64,000 bases of DNA from Cyclobacterium sp. SYSU L10401 (GTDB taxonomy: Bacteria; Bacteroidota; Bacteroidia; Cytophagales; Cyclobacteriaceae): NCBI RefSeq assembly GCF_010993705.1, contig NZ_WOFO01000001.1:646035-710034 (forward strand), written 5' to 3'. The position numbers were made by a program, and so were the translations under genes. The notes below the pieces were generated by a model that worked only from the letters and a program-made list of their open reading frames with translations, had not been told where the DNA came from and did not search any database. Positions 10,501 through 18,212 of the stretch are shown here, in pieces. Within the stretch, counting starts at the first letter, position 1. Every line of letters starts with the position of its first letter.

Positions 10501-10850
10501 AAGCCCAGTATGCACCTGTGGAGGCCATTACTGTCCTGGACTACGACCAGGATGGCAACCTGGATTTTATCCTGGGAGGCAATCAGAATACAGCCAGATT
10601 GAGATTGGGTGTGATGGATGCTAATTTCGGCCAGTTATTTAGGGGAAATGGAAATGGAAGCTTTACCTATGTAAAAACGGCTGACTCCGGATTGTCTTTT
10701 AGCGGAGATGTGAAATCAATGGAGGTGATTGACCTGTCTTACCTTAAAATTCTTCTCGTAGGAATCAACAACCAGGGCATTTCGGCTTACTTGCTTAACC
10801 GTAGCTTAGAAGATAAACCCCTGAAAAGTCTTTCTAAACAAAATGAATAA
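7509..10850 (+). CDS. Large FG-GAP (VCBS) repeat protein with ASPIC/UnbV domain
   Basis: About 1,113 residues from the ATG at 7509, chosen because it places a signal peptide (FRLVFLVSLPVWGTLAQ) at the N-terminus; an ATG at 7530 is also possible, and the longer frame back to 7416 is not signal-like. Two sets of FG-GAP blades (GDIDNDGLDDIFFTGN, DINGDGYLDIYV, DFDLDGDLDMYLLNHN, later DMDKDGDLDLLIGG, DLNGDGWEDLLLVGD, DYDQDGNLDFILGGN) flank an ASPIC/UnbV domain at about residues 505-585 (LQGNGMNTSGIGAKITVY, QQPTRGFQSSVSHKIHVGLG). Secreted, probably surface-exposed. In Bacteroidota these proteins sit beside SusCD systems. It is followed after 20 bases by the trpB-like gene, so the genes probably form one operon. 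Confidence 0.88.
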   Translation: MECFNKHMFRLVFLVSLPVWGTLAQGFEKLPARKTGVKFQNNLKEDQFSNILTYEYFYNGGGVAIGDIDNDGLDDIFFTGNMTSNKLYLNQGDFKFKDITRAAGVEGKQAWTTGTSMVDINGDGYLDIYVCYSGKGPAASRRNQLFINQKDGTFVESAEAYGLADPANSIQALFFDFDLDGDLDMYLLNHNTQVINEIDFNAKRKDRNPFSGDKLFRNDGGYFKDISEQAGIIGNSMGFGLGIAAADISGNGYPDLYVSNDYIEPDYLYLNNGDGTFTESLTDYLQHISYFSMGSDISDINNDGLSDIFTLDMLPEDNKRQKLLYGPENYEQYALMVMEGFYHQNMRNMLHVNQGAGFFSEVGQFAGISNTDWSWAAFFADFDNDGWKDLFVSNGYYRDYTNRDFLKYKGDYYFSKARDGEKADTLHLVTSMESTPIHDYLYKNEGGIAFSDMSEDWGFEAPGFSNGAAYADLDNDGALDLVVNHLNAASGIFKNTLKSGGKTPNFLQIKLQGNGMNTSGIGAKITVYSGQEMQYFEQQPTRGFQSSVSHKIHVGLGETEVVDSLHIAWPLGKEQWLKGVKANSFLVLDENDAQTIMDQVAEKEQAIFTPIVSPVNFEHMEPGYNDFKRQPLLSHMLSPTGPVLAVADVNQNGFMDVFVGGAKGKSGKLFLQVSNGKFIESQGLDLEEDSQSATADALFFDANGDGLPDLYIVSGGYHDYTRDSPELQDKLYINQGGGKFKKAAGALPGPGSSGSVVKAMDMDKDGDLDLLIGGRAVPGQYPKAAPSFILLNDGQGNFEDKTEVLFPELSSLGMITDAEVLDLNGDGWEDLLLVGDWAPISIFLNQQGQGFENATKAYFDQPLLGKWTVVKAADFDKDGDLDLVVGNFGRNSQLKANGQEPLTLVYGDFDGNGSVDPILTHYIKGEAYPFMSRDELLDQMYGMRSKFTDYASFSEAKIEDILSREQLESAEKLVINELNTLYLENTNGKFRVRELPVEAQYAPVEAITVLDYDQDGNLDFILGGNQNTARLRLGVMDANFGQLFRGNGNGSFTYVKTADSGLSFSGDVKSMEVIDLSYLKILLVGINNQGISAYLLNRSLEDKPLKSLSKQNE

Positions 10851-10870
10851 ACCTAAACGATAGCAATTGA

Positions 10871-12241
10871 ATGAAGATCAGAAAAATCAATTTAGAAGAA
10901 AGCGAAATACCTGAAAACTGGTACAACATCATTGCAGACATGCCCAATAAGCCGCTGCCCCCTCTTCATCCGGGTACCCTGGAGCCCATTGGCCCTGAAG
11001 CCCTGGCCCCTCTCTTTCCCGAGGCACTGATCAGGCAGGAAGTGACTACAGATAAATGGGTACCCATTCCGGATGAGGTGCGAAACATGTACAGCATCTG
11101 GAGGCCGACACCGCTGTATCGGGCCTATGGCCTGGAAAAGGCATTGGACACCCCTGCTAAAATCTACTACAAATATGAAGGAGTAAGTCCTTCCGGCTCC
11201 CATAAGCCCAATACCGCCATACCACAGGCTTATTACAACAAGCAGGAGGGCATCAAGAGAATCACCACTGAAACAGGGGCCGGCCAATGGGGAAGCGCCC
11301 TGAGTTTTGCCTGCCAGCACTTTGGAATCGAATGCGATGTGTACATGGTCAAACTTTCCTACAAGGATAAGCCTTATAGAAAAATGATGATGAATACATG
11401 GGGCGCAAATGTTTATCCTTCTCCTTCGGACAGAACGGAGGCTGGGCGCAAGATTTTGGCAGCAGACCCCGATTCACCGGGAAGCTTGGGAATAGCCATT
11501 TCAGAGGCGGTGGAAATGGCAGCGACCAGGGAGGATACCAAGTACGCCCTGGGTAGTGTTTTAAACCATGTCAAACTCCATCAAACCATTATTGGCATGG
11601 AAGCCATCAAGCAAATGGAGAAGGCAGGCAGCGACCTGCCCGATATGGTAATTGCGCCCTTTGGTGGGGGGTCGAATTTTGCCGGATTGTCCTTCCCCTT
11701 CCTGAGACTGAACCTGGAAGAGGGAAAAAATATCCGCTGCATCGCCAGTGAGCCTTCCTCTTGTCCCAAGTTAACCAGAGGTGTGTTCAGGTATGATTTT
11801 GGAGATACCGCAGGCATGACACCACTTTTGCCAATGTACACTTTAGGCCATGATTTTATTCCAGCCCCCATTCATGCAGGAGGTTTGCGCTACCATGGTG
11901 CGGGTGTGATTGTGAGTCAGTTGTTAAAAGACCAGCTCATTGAAGCTCAGGCGCACGACAACCTGGAGATTTTTGAAGCAGGGGTTCTTTTTGCCCGCTC
12001 GGAAGGAATCATTCCAGCTCCGGAGGCCAACCATGGCATAGCTACGGCGATCCGGGAGGCTGTCAGGTGTAAGGAAGAAGGAGTATCCAAAACGATCCTG
12101 TTCAATCTTTGCGGACATGGTAATTTTGATATGAAGGCTTATGATGATTATTTTGCCGGCAAAATCAGGCAGCACGAATTGAGTCAGGAGGAAATAGATG
12201 CCTCCATCGCCAAACTGGGGACTCCGACCATCCCGGTTTGA
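10871..12241 (+). CDS. trpB: TrpB2-type tryptophan synthase beta-like PLP enzyme
   Basis: A 456-residue fold-type II PLP enzyme. The PLP lysine is K112 in SGSHKPNTA, the catalytic Glu is E134 in ETGAGQWG, and the phosphate-binding loop is GGGSN at 265-269. The longer N-terminus ([13 protein letters not shown]...) and the length mark the TrpB2 branch, not the TrpA-associated TrpB1. TrpB2 enzymes can join indole and serine to make tryptophan without a TrpA partner. No trpA or other trp gene is in the window. The gene lies between the FG-GAP/ASPIC gene (20 bases) and the amidohydrolase (16 bases), so it seems part of the uptake and catabolism block and may act on another beta-substituted amino acid. 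Cytoplasmic; no signal peptide. Confidence 0.9.
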   Translation: MKIRKINLEESEIPENWYNIIADMPNKPLPPLHPGTLEPIGPEALAPLFPEALIRQEVTTDKWVPIPDEVRNMYSIWRPTPLYRAYGLEKALDTPAKIYYKYEGVSPSGSHKPNTAIPQAYYNKQEGIKRITTETGAGQWGSALSFACQHFGIECDVYMVKLSYKDKPYRKMMMNTWGANVYPSPSDRTEAGRKILAADPDSPGSLGIAISEAVEMAATREDTKYALGSVLNHVKLHQTIIGMEAIKQMEKAGSDLPDMVIAPFGGGSNFAGLSFPFLRLNLEEGKNIRCIASEPSSCPKLTRGVFRYDFGDTAGMTPLLPMYTLGHDFIPAPIHAGGLRYHGAGVIVSQLLKDQLIEAQAHDNLEIFEAGVLFARSEGIIPAPEANHGIATAIREAVRCKEEGVSKTILFNLCGHGNFDMKAYDDYFAGKIRQHELSQEEIDASIAKLGTPTIPV

Positions 12242-12257
12242 TAGCATCTACCTGAAT

Positions 12258-13184
12258 ATGAATAAAAGAACTTTTGTCAAAAAAGGGATGCTGGCTGCTG
12301 CCTTAGCCATGGAGCCGGTATCCCTTTTTCCCTTTGGTCAGATAAATGGTTATTCTACTGAATGGCCTATTGTGGATACCCACATGCACCTTTGGGATTT
12401 ATCTGTAATGGATTATCCATGGTTGGAAGGAAGAGGTCAACCCCTGGAAAGGAATTACCTTTTGCAGGATTACCGGGAAGCCACCATAAATTCTCCTGTA
12501 TCCAAAATGGTATTTGTCGAATGCGGCAGGGCTCCTGAGCAGTACTTGCGAGAGGTGGACTGGGTTCGGGGGCTTTCCGAGGAAGATCCAAGGATAGCAG
12601 GCATGGTGGCTTACTTTCCACTAGAAAAGGGAACGGCCGGGCTGGGAGCCATGGAGGAAATGGCGCAAAGGGATATTGTACGGGGCATAAGAAAGCCATT
12701 TTTGCCTGAGAATCCTGGCTATATCCAGGGCATAGCCCTGCTGAGAAAATTTCAATGGGTGTGTGAGGTGAATATAGGACCCGGACAACTCAGGGACTTT
12801 CTTGATTTGGTGAAAAAATTTCCTGAGCAGGTATTTATCCTGGACCACATGGCCAATCCCGATATCCGGAATCAGGATTGGCGTGTCTGGGCAAAAGCGT
12901 TAAAACCCTTTGCTCCCATAGAACAGGTACATTGTAAAGTGTCAGGTATGCTGACACATGCATCAGAAAACTGGAGATTGTCCGACTTACAGCCGTATTT
13001 CGATACGGTGCTGGAAGTTTTTGGTCCGGAAAGGCTTTTTTATGGAGGAGACTGGCCGGTAGTGCTTCGCGCAGGATCCCTCTACCAATGGATGACCACT
13101 TTTTATGCCCTCTCACAGGCATTGTCACCGGAGGAAAAGAAGAAATTGTTTTACCGAAATGCGGAATTGGTCTACAGGGTTTAA
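12258..13184 (+). CDS. Exported amidohydrolase-2 family enzyme (sugar-lactonase-like)
   Basis: About 308 residues from the ATG at 12258. An upstream in-frame ATG at 12198 would overlap the trpB-like gene and break the signal peptide. The N-terminus MNKRTFVKKGMLAAALAMEP looks like a Tat or Sec signal with a twin-basic start. The TIM-barrel metal motif DTHMHLWD is at the beginning of the mature part, a later metal or catalytic His is in LDHMANP, and the conserved Asp is in FYGGDWPV. This pattern is typical of PF04909 enzymes such as L-fucono- and L-rhamnono-1,5-lactonases; the exact substrate is unproven. It sits 16 bases after the trpB-like gene and about 100 bases before another exported oxidoreductase. 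Confidence 0.85.
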   Translation: MNKRTFVKKGMLAAALAMEPVSLFPFGQINGYSTEWPIVDTHMHLWDLSVMDYPWLEGRGQPLERNYLLQDYREATINSPVSKMVFVECGRAPEQYLREVDWVRGLSEEDPRIAGMVAYFPLEKGTAGLGAMEEMAQRDIVRGIRKPFLPENPGYIQGIALLRKFQWVCEVNIGPGQLRDFLDLVKKFPEQVFILDHMANPDIRNQDWRVWAKALKPFAPIEQVHCKVSGMLTHASENWRLSDLQPYFDTVLEVFGPERLFYGGDWPVVLRAGSLYQWMTTFYALSQALSPEEKKKLFYRNAELVYRV

Positions 13185-13286
13185 ATCTTTTCTTTGGATT
13201 TGAAGAAATTTTTTTACTGAATCCCAAATAATTTAGGATGAATAGAGATTGATTTTTAAATTTAATGGACAAAAAAATATTTGCAG

Positions 13287-14708
13287 ATGCTTGATAAACC
13301 GAATAAAGTAGAAAAACCAGATTCCAGAAGAAATTTCATAAAAGCTTCCACCCTTGGTGCAGCAGGATTTTTTATTGTCCCCAGGTTTGTGCTGGGAGGC
13401 AAAGGCCATGTGGCACCCAGTGACAAGGTGAATATTGGCATGGTAGGCGTAGGTGGTAAAGGACGCCAAAATGCGCAAGACTTAATGAAATTAGACGATG
13501 TGCAGATCACAGCCATTGCAGATCCGGGTGAATATTGGGATCTGGCCAATTTTTACTATCGCTCCATTGCTGGGAGAGGCCCTGTAAAAAGGATGGTTGA
13601 AGATCATTATGAGGACAAGACTGCAAACTACAAACTCAACGAATACCTGGACTTCAGGGAGATGCTGGAAAAGGAGTCCAGTCTGGATGCCATATGCTGT
13701 TCTACTCCAGATAATACCCATGCCTTTGTGACCTATGCTGCGATGAAGCTGGGGAAGCATGTTTATTGCGAAAAGCCGCTTACCCATAATATCCGGGAGG
13801 CCAGGATGATAAAAAAGTTGACTGAGGAAACCGGGCTGGCCACTCAGATGGGAAATGTAGGCCATAGTACCGATGGTATCCGGCAAACGGTGGAGTACCT
13901 GAGGGCTGGAGTGATTGGTGAAGTAAGGGAAACACATTCCTGGGTACCTGCTTCCAGGTGGATTCCTGAAATGAAGGCTTTGCCCACTGCTGCTACCCCA
14001 AAACCACATGGATTTGACTGGGATCTTTGGTTGGGGCCATCAGCCAACCGGCCCTATCATGAATGGTATTCACCTGTGACCTGGAGAGACTTCTGGGATT
14101 TTGGCTGTGGAGCGTTGGGAGATTTCGGCTGCCATGATATGGATGCGGCTACCTGGGCTTTTGAATTGGGCCATCCGGAAACCATTGAAGTGTTTCCAGC
14201 GGGATTTAGCAATCAGAACATTGCTCCCTATGGAGAAATCGGCTATTATCATTTTCCTGACAACAATACCGGTAATCCCATTCAGTTGACCTGGTACTCT
14301 GGAGGAGTAAAACCACCCTTACATCCCTCTCTTCCTTCTGGTTATCAGTGGCCTTCCCGGGGAACTTTATTCATTGGGGATAAGGGTATCATTGTAAATG
14401 GTGGGGATCGTGTACCACATGTTTTTCCGGAAAGCCTGGCGGATAGCATGAGCAAACCGAACGAAATCATTCCCAGGTCGAAAGGACATTTCAGGGACTG
14501 GGTAGATGCCATTAAGGGAGGGCCGACTGCCAGTGCCAATTTTGAATATGGTGCCCATCTTACTGAAATTACGTTGCTGGGCGTTTTATCCCTGCGGATG
14601 AAAGGTCAGAAAATTCACTGGGATGCAGCAAACCTGAAAGCTAAAGGGCTGGATGAAGCTGATCCCTACATCAGTGAGCCTGTTAGGTCAGGTTGGGAGA
14701 TGAGTTGA
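13287..14708 (+). CDS. Tat-exported Gfo/Idh/MocA-family oxidoreductase
   Basis: About 473 residues from the ATG at 13287; the frame also offers a TTG two codons earlier, which is less likely. A twin-arginine signal is clear (DSRRNFIKASTLGAAGFFIVP). The NAD(P)-binding Rossmann motif is VNIGMVGVGGKGRQN, followed by the family hallmarks ICCSTPDNTHA, KLGKHVYCEKPLTHN and QMGNVGHS. The C-terminal domain has FGCGALGDFGCHDMD. Members of this Tat-exported subgroup act on sugars or cyclitols in the periplasm with a tightly held nucleotide. Together with the SusCD pair and the amidohydrolase it suggests oxidation of an imported carbohydrate derivative; the substrate is an inference. Confidence 0.9.
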   Translation: MLDKPNKVEKPDSRRNFIKASTLGAAGFFIVPRFVLGGKGHVAPSDKVNIGMVGVGGKGRQNAQDLMKLDDVQITAIADPGEYWDLANFYYRSIAGRGPVKRMVEDHYEDKTANYKLNEYLDFREMLEKESSLDAICCSTPDNTHAFVTYAAMKLGKHVYCEKPLTHNIREARMIKKLTEETGLATQMGNVGHSTDGIRQTVEYLRAGVIGEVRETHSWVPASRWIPEMKALPTAATPKPHGFDWDLWLGPSANRPYHEWYSPVTWRDFWDFGCGALGDFGCHDMDAATWAFELGHPETIEVFPAGFSNQNIAPYGEIGYYHFPDNNTGNPIQLTWYSGGVKPPLHPSLPSGYQWPSRGTLFIGDKGIIVNGGDRVPHVFPESLADSMSKPNEIIPRSKGHFRDWVDAIKGGPTASANFEYGAHLTEITLLGVLSLRMKGQKIHWDAANLKAKGLDEADPYISEPVRSGWEMS

Positions 14709-14903
14709 ACCTGATTTAAATATGTTTTTGAAATTCTATTGTAGTCTTTAACTAGCTTAAAATCGGATTTATACTCGCAATAGTCCATTTCATCGAATTG
14801 AGGCCATTTTTCAGTTTTCAAATGGCCTTGATTTCTTTCAATAATCAAAATTCACCATAAAACCTGTTAAAAACCGGCTGAAAGGGAAGCTTGGTATAAA
14901 CCA

Positions 14904-14935
14904 AAAAAAGTCCACATGAATGAGTGGGCTTTTTT
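14904..14935. terminator. Bidirectional intrinsic terminator downstream of batA
   Basis: AAAAAAGTCCAC (14904-14915) pairs with GTGGGCTTTTTT (14924-14935) over 12 base pairs (one G-T) with an 8-base loop. The A/T arms supply a T-run on either strand. It lies 25 bases past the stop of the minus-strand batA gene and about 195 bases past the plus-strand oxidoreductase, so it mainly serves the Bat operon. Confidence 0.8.
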
Positions 14936-14960
14936 AGTGATGCGGGACCAAAGGTTTCAG

Positions 14961-16001
14961 TTAATCCAATAGGAAATTGTTGAAAAAGGTACTTTTTAAT
15001 ATCATCCACAGGAACAAAAAAATGATTCCCCAAAATAAATAGGGGCGGTAATAATCCATGGTCTCCTTGTACCTTGATTCTATGATTTCGGCTTTTTCCA
15101 GTTCGTCAATTCTTTCAAAAATATTTTCCAAAGCCCTATCATCCGAGGCCCTGAAAAACTCGCCATTCGTAGTTTTTGCAATATTTCTCAAGGTTTCTTC
15201 ATTCAGGTAACTTTCGATCATTTGGGGTCTTCCAAAAAAATCTGTTCCGTAGGGTACCATCCCATCCTTTCCAACAGCTATCGTATAGGTCTTTATTTCC
15301 ATGGCTTCGGCCAATTGGGCGGCAAAAACCGGATCCACGTTTCCGGCATTGTTGTCACCATCACTCAACAGGACCATTACCTTTGATTTGGCTTCAGATT
15401 CCCGCATCCGATTTGTCGCTGTGGAAACAGCACTTCCAATTGCCGTGCCTTTGGCATCCATCATGTTAAAGGTTATGCTCTCCACCAGGTCGGTTAAAAG
15501 TTCATAGTCTGTGGTCAGCGGAGCAAGAGAGAAAGCCTCGCCCGAAAAAATAACTATTCCTATTCGATCTGCTATTCTGCCATTGATAAAATTTATGGCC
15601 GTCTCCTTAGCAGCTTCCAGGCGGTTGGGTGTAAAATCCTGTAAATCCATGGATTCGGAAATGTCCAAGACCAACATGATGTCTATTCCTTCGGTATATT
15701 GCTCTACTTTTTCATTGGTGCGTTGCGGTCTGGCAAGAGCAATGACCACCATCCACAAGGATAGTAAAAAGAAAAAAGAGGGTATCAACCTCAAATACGT
15801 CCATGGGTTATTTCTGGAGATCATTTTGGGTAGCGAAAGTTCAAGTACTGGTTTTTTCAGTAATTTGATAAACTTTCTTATCAATAAAATGAGTGGTATG
15901 GCCCAAATAAGGTGCAGCAGAAAGAAATTCTCCCATTCATAAGAACGGAAAGTTTCCTGTGTAAACCAGGTCCATGAGATATAGGAAGAGATGTCATCCA
16001 T
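14961..16001 (-). CDS. batA: BatA-like von Willebrand factor A membrane protein
   Basis: 346 residues. Membrane helices lie at about 25-45 (FFLLHLIWAIPLILLIR) and 70-90 (LIPSFFFLLSLWMVVIALARP), and a further helix is at the C-terminus (YLFWGIIFLFLWMILKS). Between them is a VWA domain with an intact MIDAS: DISESMD (DxSxS), the Thr region near GTAIGSA, and LLSDGDNN. This is the aerotolerance-type BatA layout, with a large VWA domain facing the periplasm. Its start overlaps the end of the preceding gene by 8 bases, so it is translationally coupled. A batB would normally follow but is absent; the terminator comes straight after. Confidence 0.9.
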   Translation of the reverse strand: MDDISSYISWTWFTQETFRSYEWENFFLLHLIWAIPLILLIRKFIKLLKKPVLELSLPKMISRNNPWTYLRLIPSFFFLLSLWMVVIALARPQRTNEKVEQYTEGIDIMLVLDISESMDLQDFTPNRLEAAKETAINFINGRIADRIGIVIFSGEAFSLAPLTTDYELLTDLVESITFNMMDAKGTAIGSAVSTATNRMRESEAKSKVMVLLSDGDNNAGNVDPVFAAQLAEAMEIKTYTIAVGKDGMVPYGTDFFGRPQMIESYLNEETLRNIAKTTNGEFFRASDDRALENIFERIDELEKAEIIESRYKETMDYYRPYLFWGIIFLFLWMILKSTFFNNFLLD

Positions 16002-16896
16002 GCTGTCGAATTTTTTCTATTTTTTCTTCCAGTTGCTGTTTTGAAACCTGAAGCAAGCTATCACAAGCTTCCCGGATATGCTCATCAATCCTATTGGCAT
16101 AGATGATCAGCTCGATTTTTCTAAAATCTTTGACAATTTCCGGATTTCCCAGGTATTCCGAGATTTCAGTTGCCGTCCATTCCTTGTAAGGTAATCCGGT
16201 GATGTTTTCAAGGTATCCTTTCCATAGTCCCAGAAGTTCGTCAGCCTCTTGAATTTCAGGTTTGTTTACCAAAGTTTGCATGGAGTGATCCCAATTTTTC
16301 AGGAAATGCTTCCATTTCTTTTTTTCCCGATAGATCTTCCAGCGTTTCCTGAGCCCTCCCCCAAAGAAATAAATGGCCAAAGCAAGTATAATCACCAAAG
16401 CCAGTAATCCCAAAATCAGATAAGGGTAATTGAACGCAGTAGGAATGTTCAGGTAACTGTCATTTTGCTGAAATGCCAGGTCTTCTGGCATTTCGTCTAT
16501 GGTGAGGTTCAGTATCAGGGGTGCCGCCTCTGCAAAATGGCTGATACTGTCGTAGCGCAAGACTTCAAAAACCGGCAGTCGGAGAAGTTGAACGGAATCC
16601 AGCGAAAAATTGGATAGCCAATACACGGCACTATCCAATGTGGTACTGTCTGTGGTAAAAGACTCGAAGGCTTGTTTTTCCAGAAGCTCAAATGACCCGA
16701 AATTATAAGTCGAGTCAGGGAATAGTACGGGAAGTTCGCTAGGGTAATTTGCCTTCAGCACATAGCCCACTCTTTCCCCCAACATGGCAGAATCCTGTAA
16801 AAAGTAGCCTTCCACAGCCACATCCTGACCTTTTACTCCGGCAGAAAGCGAAAGCAAAAAACTCATAAACAAAAATAGTTTTGCTATTCTATCCAC
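15994..16896 (-). CDS. Bat-operon single-pass membrane protein
   Basis: 300 residues. A signal peptide (MDRIAKLFLFMSFLLSLSAGVKG) leads to a periplasmic beta-rich segment of about 130 residues. A transmembrane helix at about 157-180 (YLILGLLALVIILALAIYFF) follows, then a basic, helical cytoplasmic tail with a coiled-coil-like end. The layout matches the membrane proteins usually found between the DUF58 and BatA genes in Bacteroidota; the family is poorly characterised. It overlaps both neighbours by 8 bases (16889-16896 and 15994-16001), which points to strict co-expression and probably a complex with BatA. Confidence 0.75.
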   Translation of the reverse strand: MDRIAKLFLFMSFLLSLSAGVKGQDVAVEGYFLQDSAMLGERVGYVLKANYPSELPVLFPDSTYNFGSFELLEKQAFESFTTDSTTLDSAVYWLSNFSLDSVQLLRLPVFEVLRYDSISHFAEAAPLILNLTIDEMPEDLAFQQNDSYLNIPTAFNYPYLILGLLALVIILALAIYFFGGGLRKRWKIYREKKKWKHFLKNWDHSMQTLVNKPEIQEADELLGLWKGYLENITGLPYKEWTATEISEYLGNPEIVKDFRKIELIIYANRIDEHIREACDSLLQVSKQQLEEKIEKIRQHG

Positions 16897-17767
16897 GCTT
16901 CATGGTTTTATTTCTCAACTTAAATAACTCCATTAAAGGTAGAACAATGTCCTGTTGGGTGTCTATTTTTAAGTAATTAATTTGGTTTTTTTTGCAAAAA
17001 TCTTTTAATTTAACACGGTCACTGGAAAAAGAGGTCGATATTTTTCTTGAAAACCCACCAAATGCAGTGTTTACCCAGGTTGTTTTTCCGCCTTCTTTAT
17101 CAAATACAGGAATGATACCAAGAGAAGGGAGAGCAGATTCAATGGGATCTGTCATTTGAAGTACGACCAGATCGTGCTTATTGGCCAAAGCTTTCAAGGG
17201 TTTTTCGTAATTTTCGTCTATAAAGTCAGAAATGACAATGATGACGCTTCTCTTTTTAATCAGATTGAGACAAAAAGTAAACATGCCATACAGGTCAGTA
17301 CCTAAGGATTTATTTTTATGATTAAAAATTCCTTTGATGATTTTCACAGCCTGCCTGCTTCCTTTTCCGGGAAGAATAATTTTTTCCTTTTCATCTGAGT
17401 AGCTCACCAAGCCTACTTGTGAGCCTTCATGTATGCCAGCCAGTGTTAAAACCCCTGCTATTTCTCTGCCAAGATCTATTTTTTTTCTGTCTTTGCTGCC
17501 GATATCCTGGGATCCACTGATATCCAATAGAAAATAAACGGCCTGGTCTTTGTCTTCTTTGAAGGTTTTGACGAAGGTTCCATGTCCCTTTGCAGATACT
17601 TTCCATTCGATGGTCCGGATATCGTCCCCGTATTGGTAGGGGCGAAGGTCGTCAAATTCCAACCCAGCTCCTTTAAAAATGGATTGGTGATCACCCTGAA
17701 GGTGGCTGTTGGCCACTTTTCTCATCGTGATTTCATACCTTCTGAGTTTTTTTATTAGCTGGTTCAT
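16889..17767 (-). CDS. DUF58 domain protein (Bat operon)
   Basis: 292 residues with the DUF58 core DLRPYQYGDDIRTIEWKVSAK and a VWA-like fold after it (FLLDISGSQDIGS, a DxSxS motif). No signal peptide is seen, so it should be cytoplasmic. DUF58 proteins are regularly encoded between a MoxR AAA+ ATPase and BatA. Here the gene is first in the operon, and the upstream neighbour (DUF4296, plus strand) points away, so moxR is missing from its usual position. The role is probably assembly or activation of the VWA proteins; this is known only loosely. Confidence 0.88.
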   Translation of the reverse strand: MNQLIKKLRRYEITMRKVANSHLQGDHQSIFKGAGLEFDDLRPYQYGDDIRTIEWKVSAKGHGTFVKTFKEDKDQAVYFLLDISGSQDIGSKDRKKIDLGREIAGVLTLAGIHEGSQVGLVSYSDEKEKIILPGKGSRQAVKIIKGIFNHKNKSLGTDLYGMFTFCLNLIKKRSVIIVISDFIDENYEKPLKALANKHDLVVLQMTDPIESALPSLGIIPVFDKEGGKTTWVNTAFGGFSRKISTSFSSDRVKLKDFCKKNQINYLKIDTQQDIVLPLMELFKLRNKTMKRG

Positions 17768-17837
17768 TTTTCAGTCTCAATGAGAGGCCTAATTTAGCAG
17801 TCTCTATTGAATAATAAAACGACTTTGCCTTTACTTA

Positions 17838-17869
17838 TTGTCAATTTTCAAATGAAATAGGTAATTTTG
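17838..17869 (+). promoter_or_regulatory. Bacteroidota-type promoter in front of the DUF4296 gene
   Basis: TTG at 17838-17840, a 21-base spacer, then TAATTTTG at 17862-17869, an exact match to the TANNTTTG core used by the Bacteroidota primary sigma factor. The GTG start codon is only 5 bases further on, so the transcript would be leaderless or nearly so. Confidence 0.45.
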
Positions 17870-17873
17870 GATC

Positions 17874-18209
17874 GTGAAATATATTTATGTAGCATTTGCT
17901 TTTATTTTTGCCTTCGCTTCCTGCCACGAAAAGGATGAACCCGAAAACGTTTTATCAGAAGATCAAATGGTTGAAATTTTGGTAGAGATTCATTTGGCAG
18001 AAGGCTTTGTCCAATCCCTTTCCATCCCATACGACTCCTCGAAGGTATTGTATCCGATTTTGGAGAAACAAATCTTTGATAAATATGGTATTCCTGACAG
18101 TGTTTACATCCAAAGTCTGGAATACTATTTGAGAGATGTGGCAAAAATGGAGTATCTATATGGGCGGACCATTGATTCATTGACCTTAAGAGAGAAAAAT
18201 GTACAGTAG
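17874..18209 (+). CDS. DUF4296 lipoprotein
   Basis: 111 residues, starting at GTG (17874). A lipoprotein signal is clear (MKYIYVAFAFIFAFASC, Cys at 17), followed by a charged linker and the DUF4296 core: LSEDQMVEILVEIHLAEG, the hydrophobic-patch helices, and KYGIPDSVYIQSLEYYL. Such small lipoproteins are common in Bacteroidota and have no known role. It ends 3 bases before mutS2, so the two are probably co-transcribed. The GTG is supported by the signal peptide and by lack of an in-frame ATG nearby. Confidence 0.85.
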   Translation: MKYIYVAFAFIFAFASCHEKDEPENVLSEDQMVEILVEIHLAEGFVQSLSIPYDSSKVLYPILEKQIFDKYGIPDSVYIQSLEYYLRDVAKMEYLYGRTIDSLTLREKNVQ

Positions 18210-18212
18210 TAA

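Noticed and set aside
13185..13230. Weak hairpin and T-run after the amidohydrolase gene
   Set aside because: Only five A/T pairs; too weak to call a terminator.
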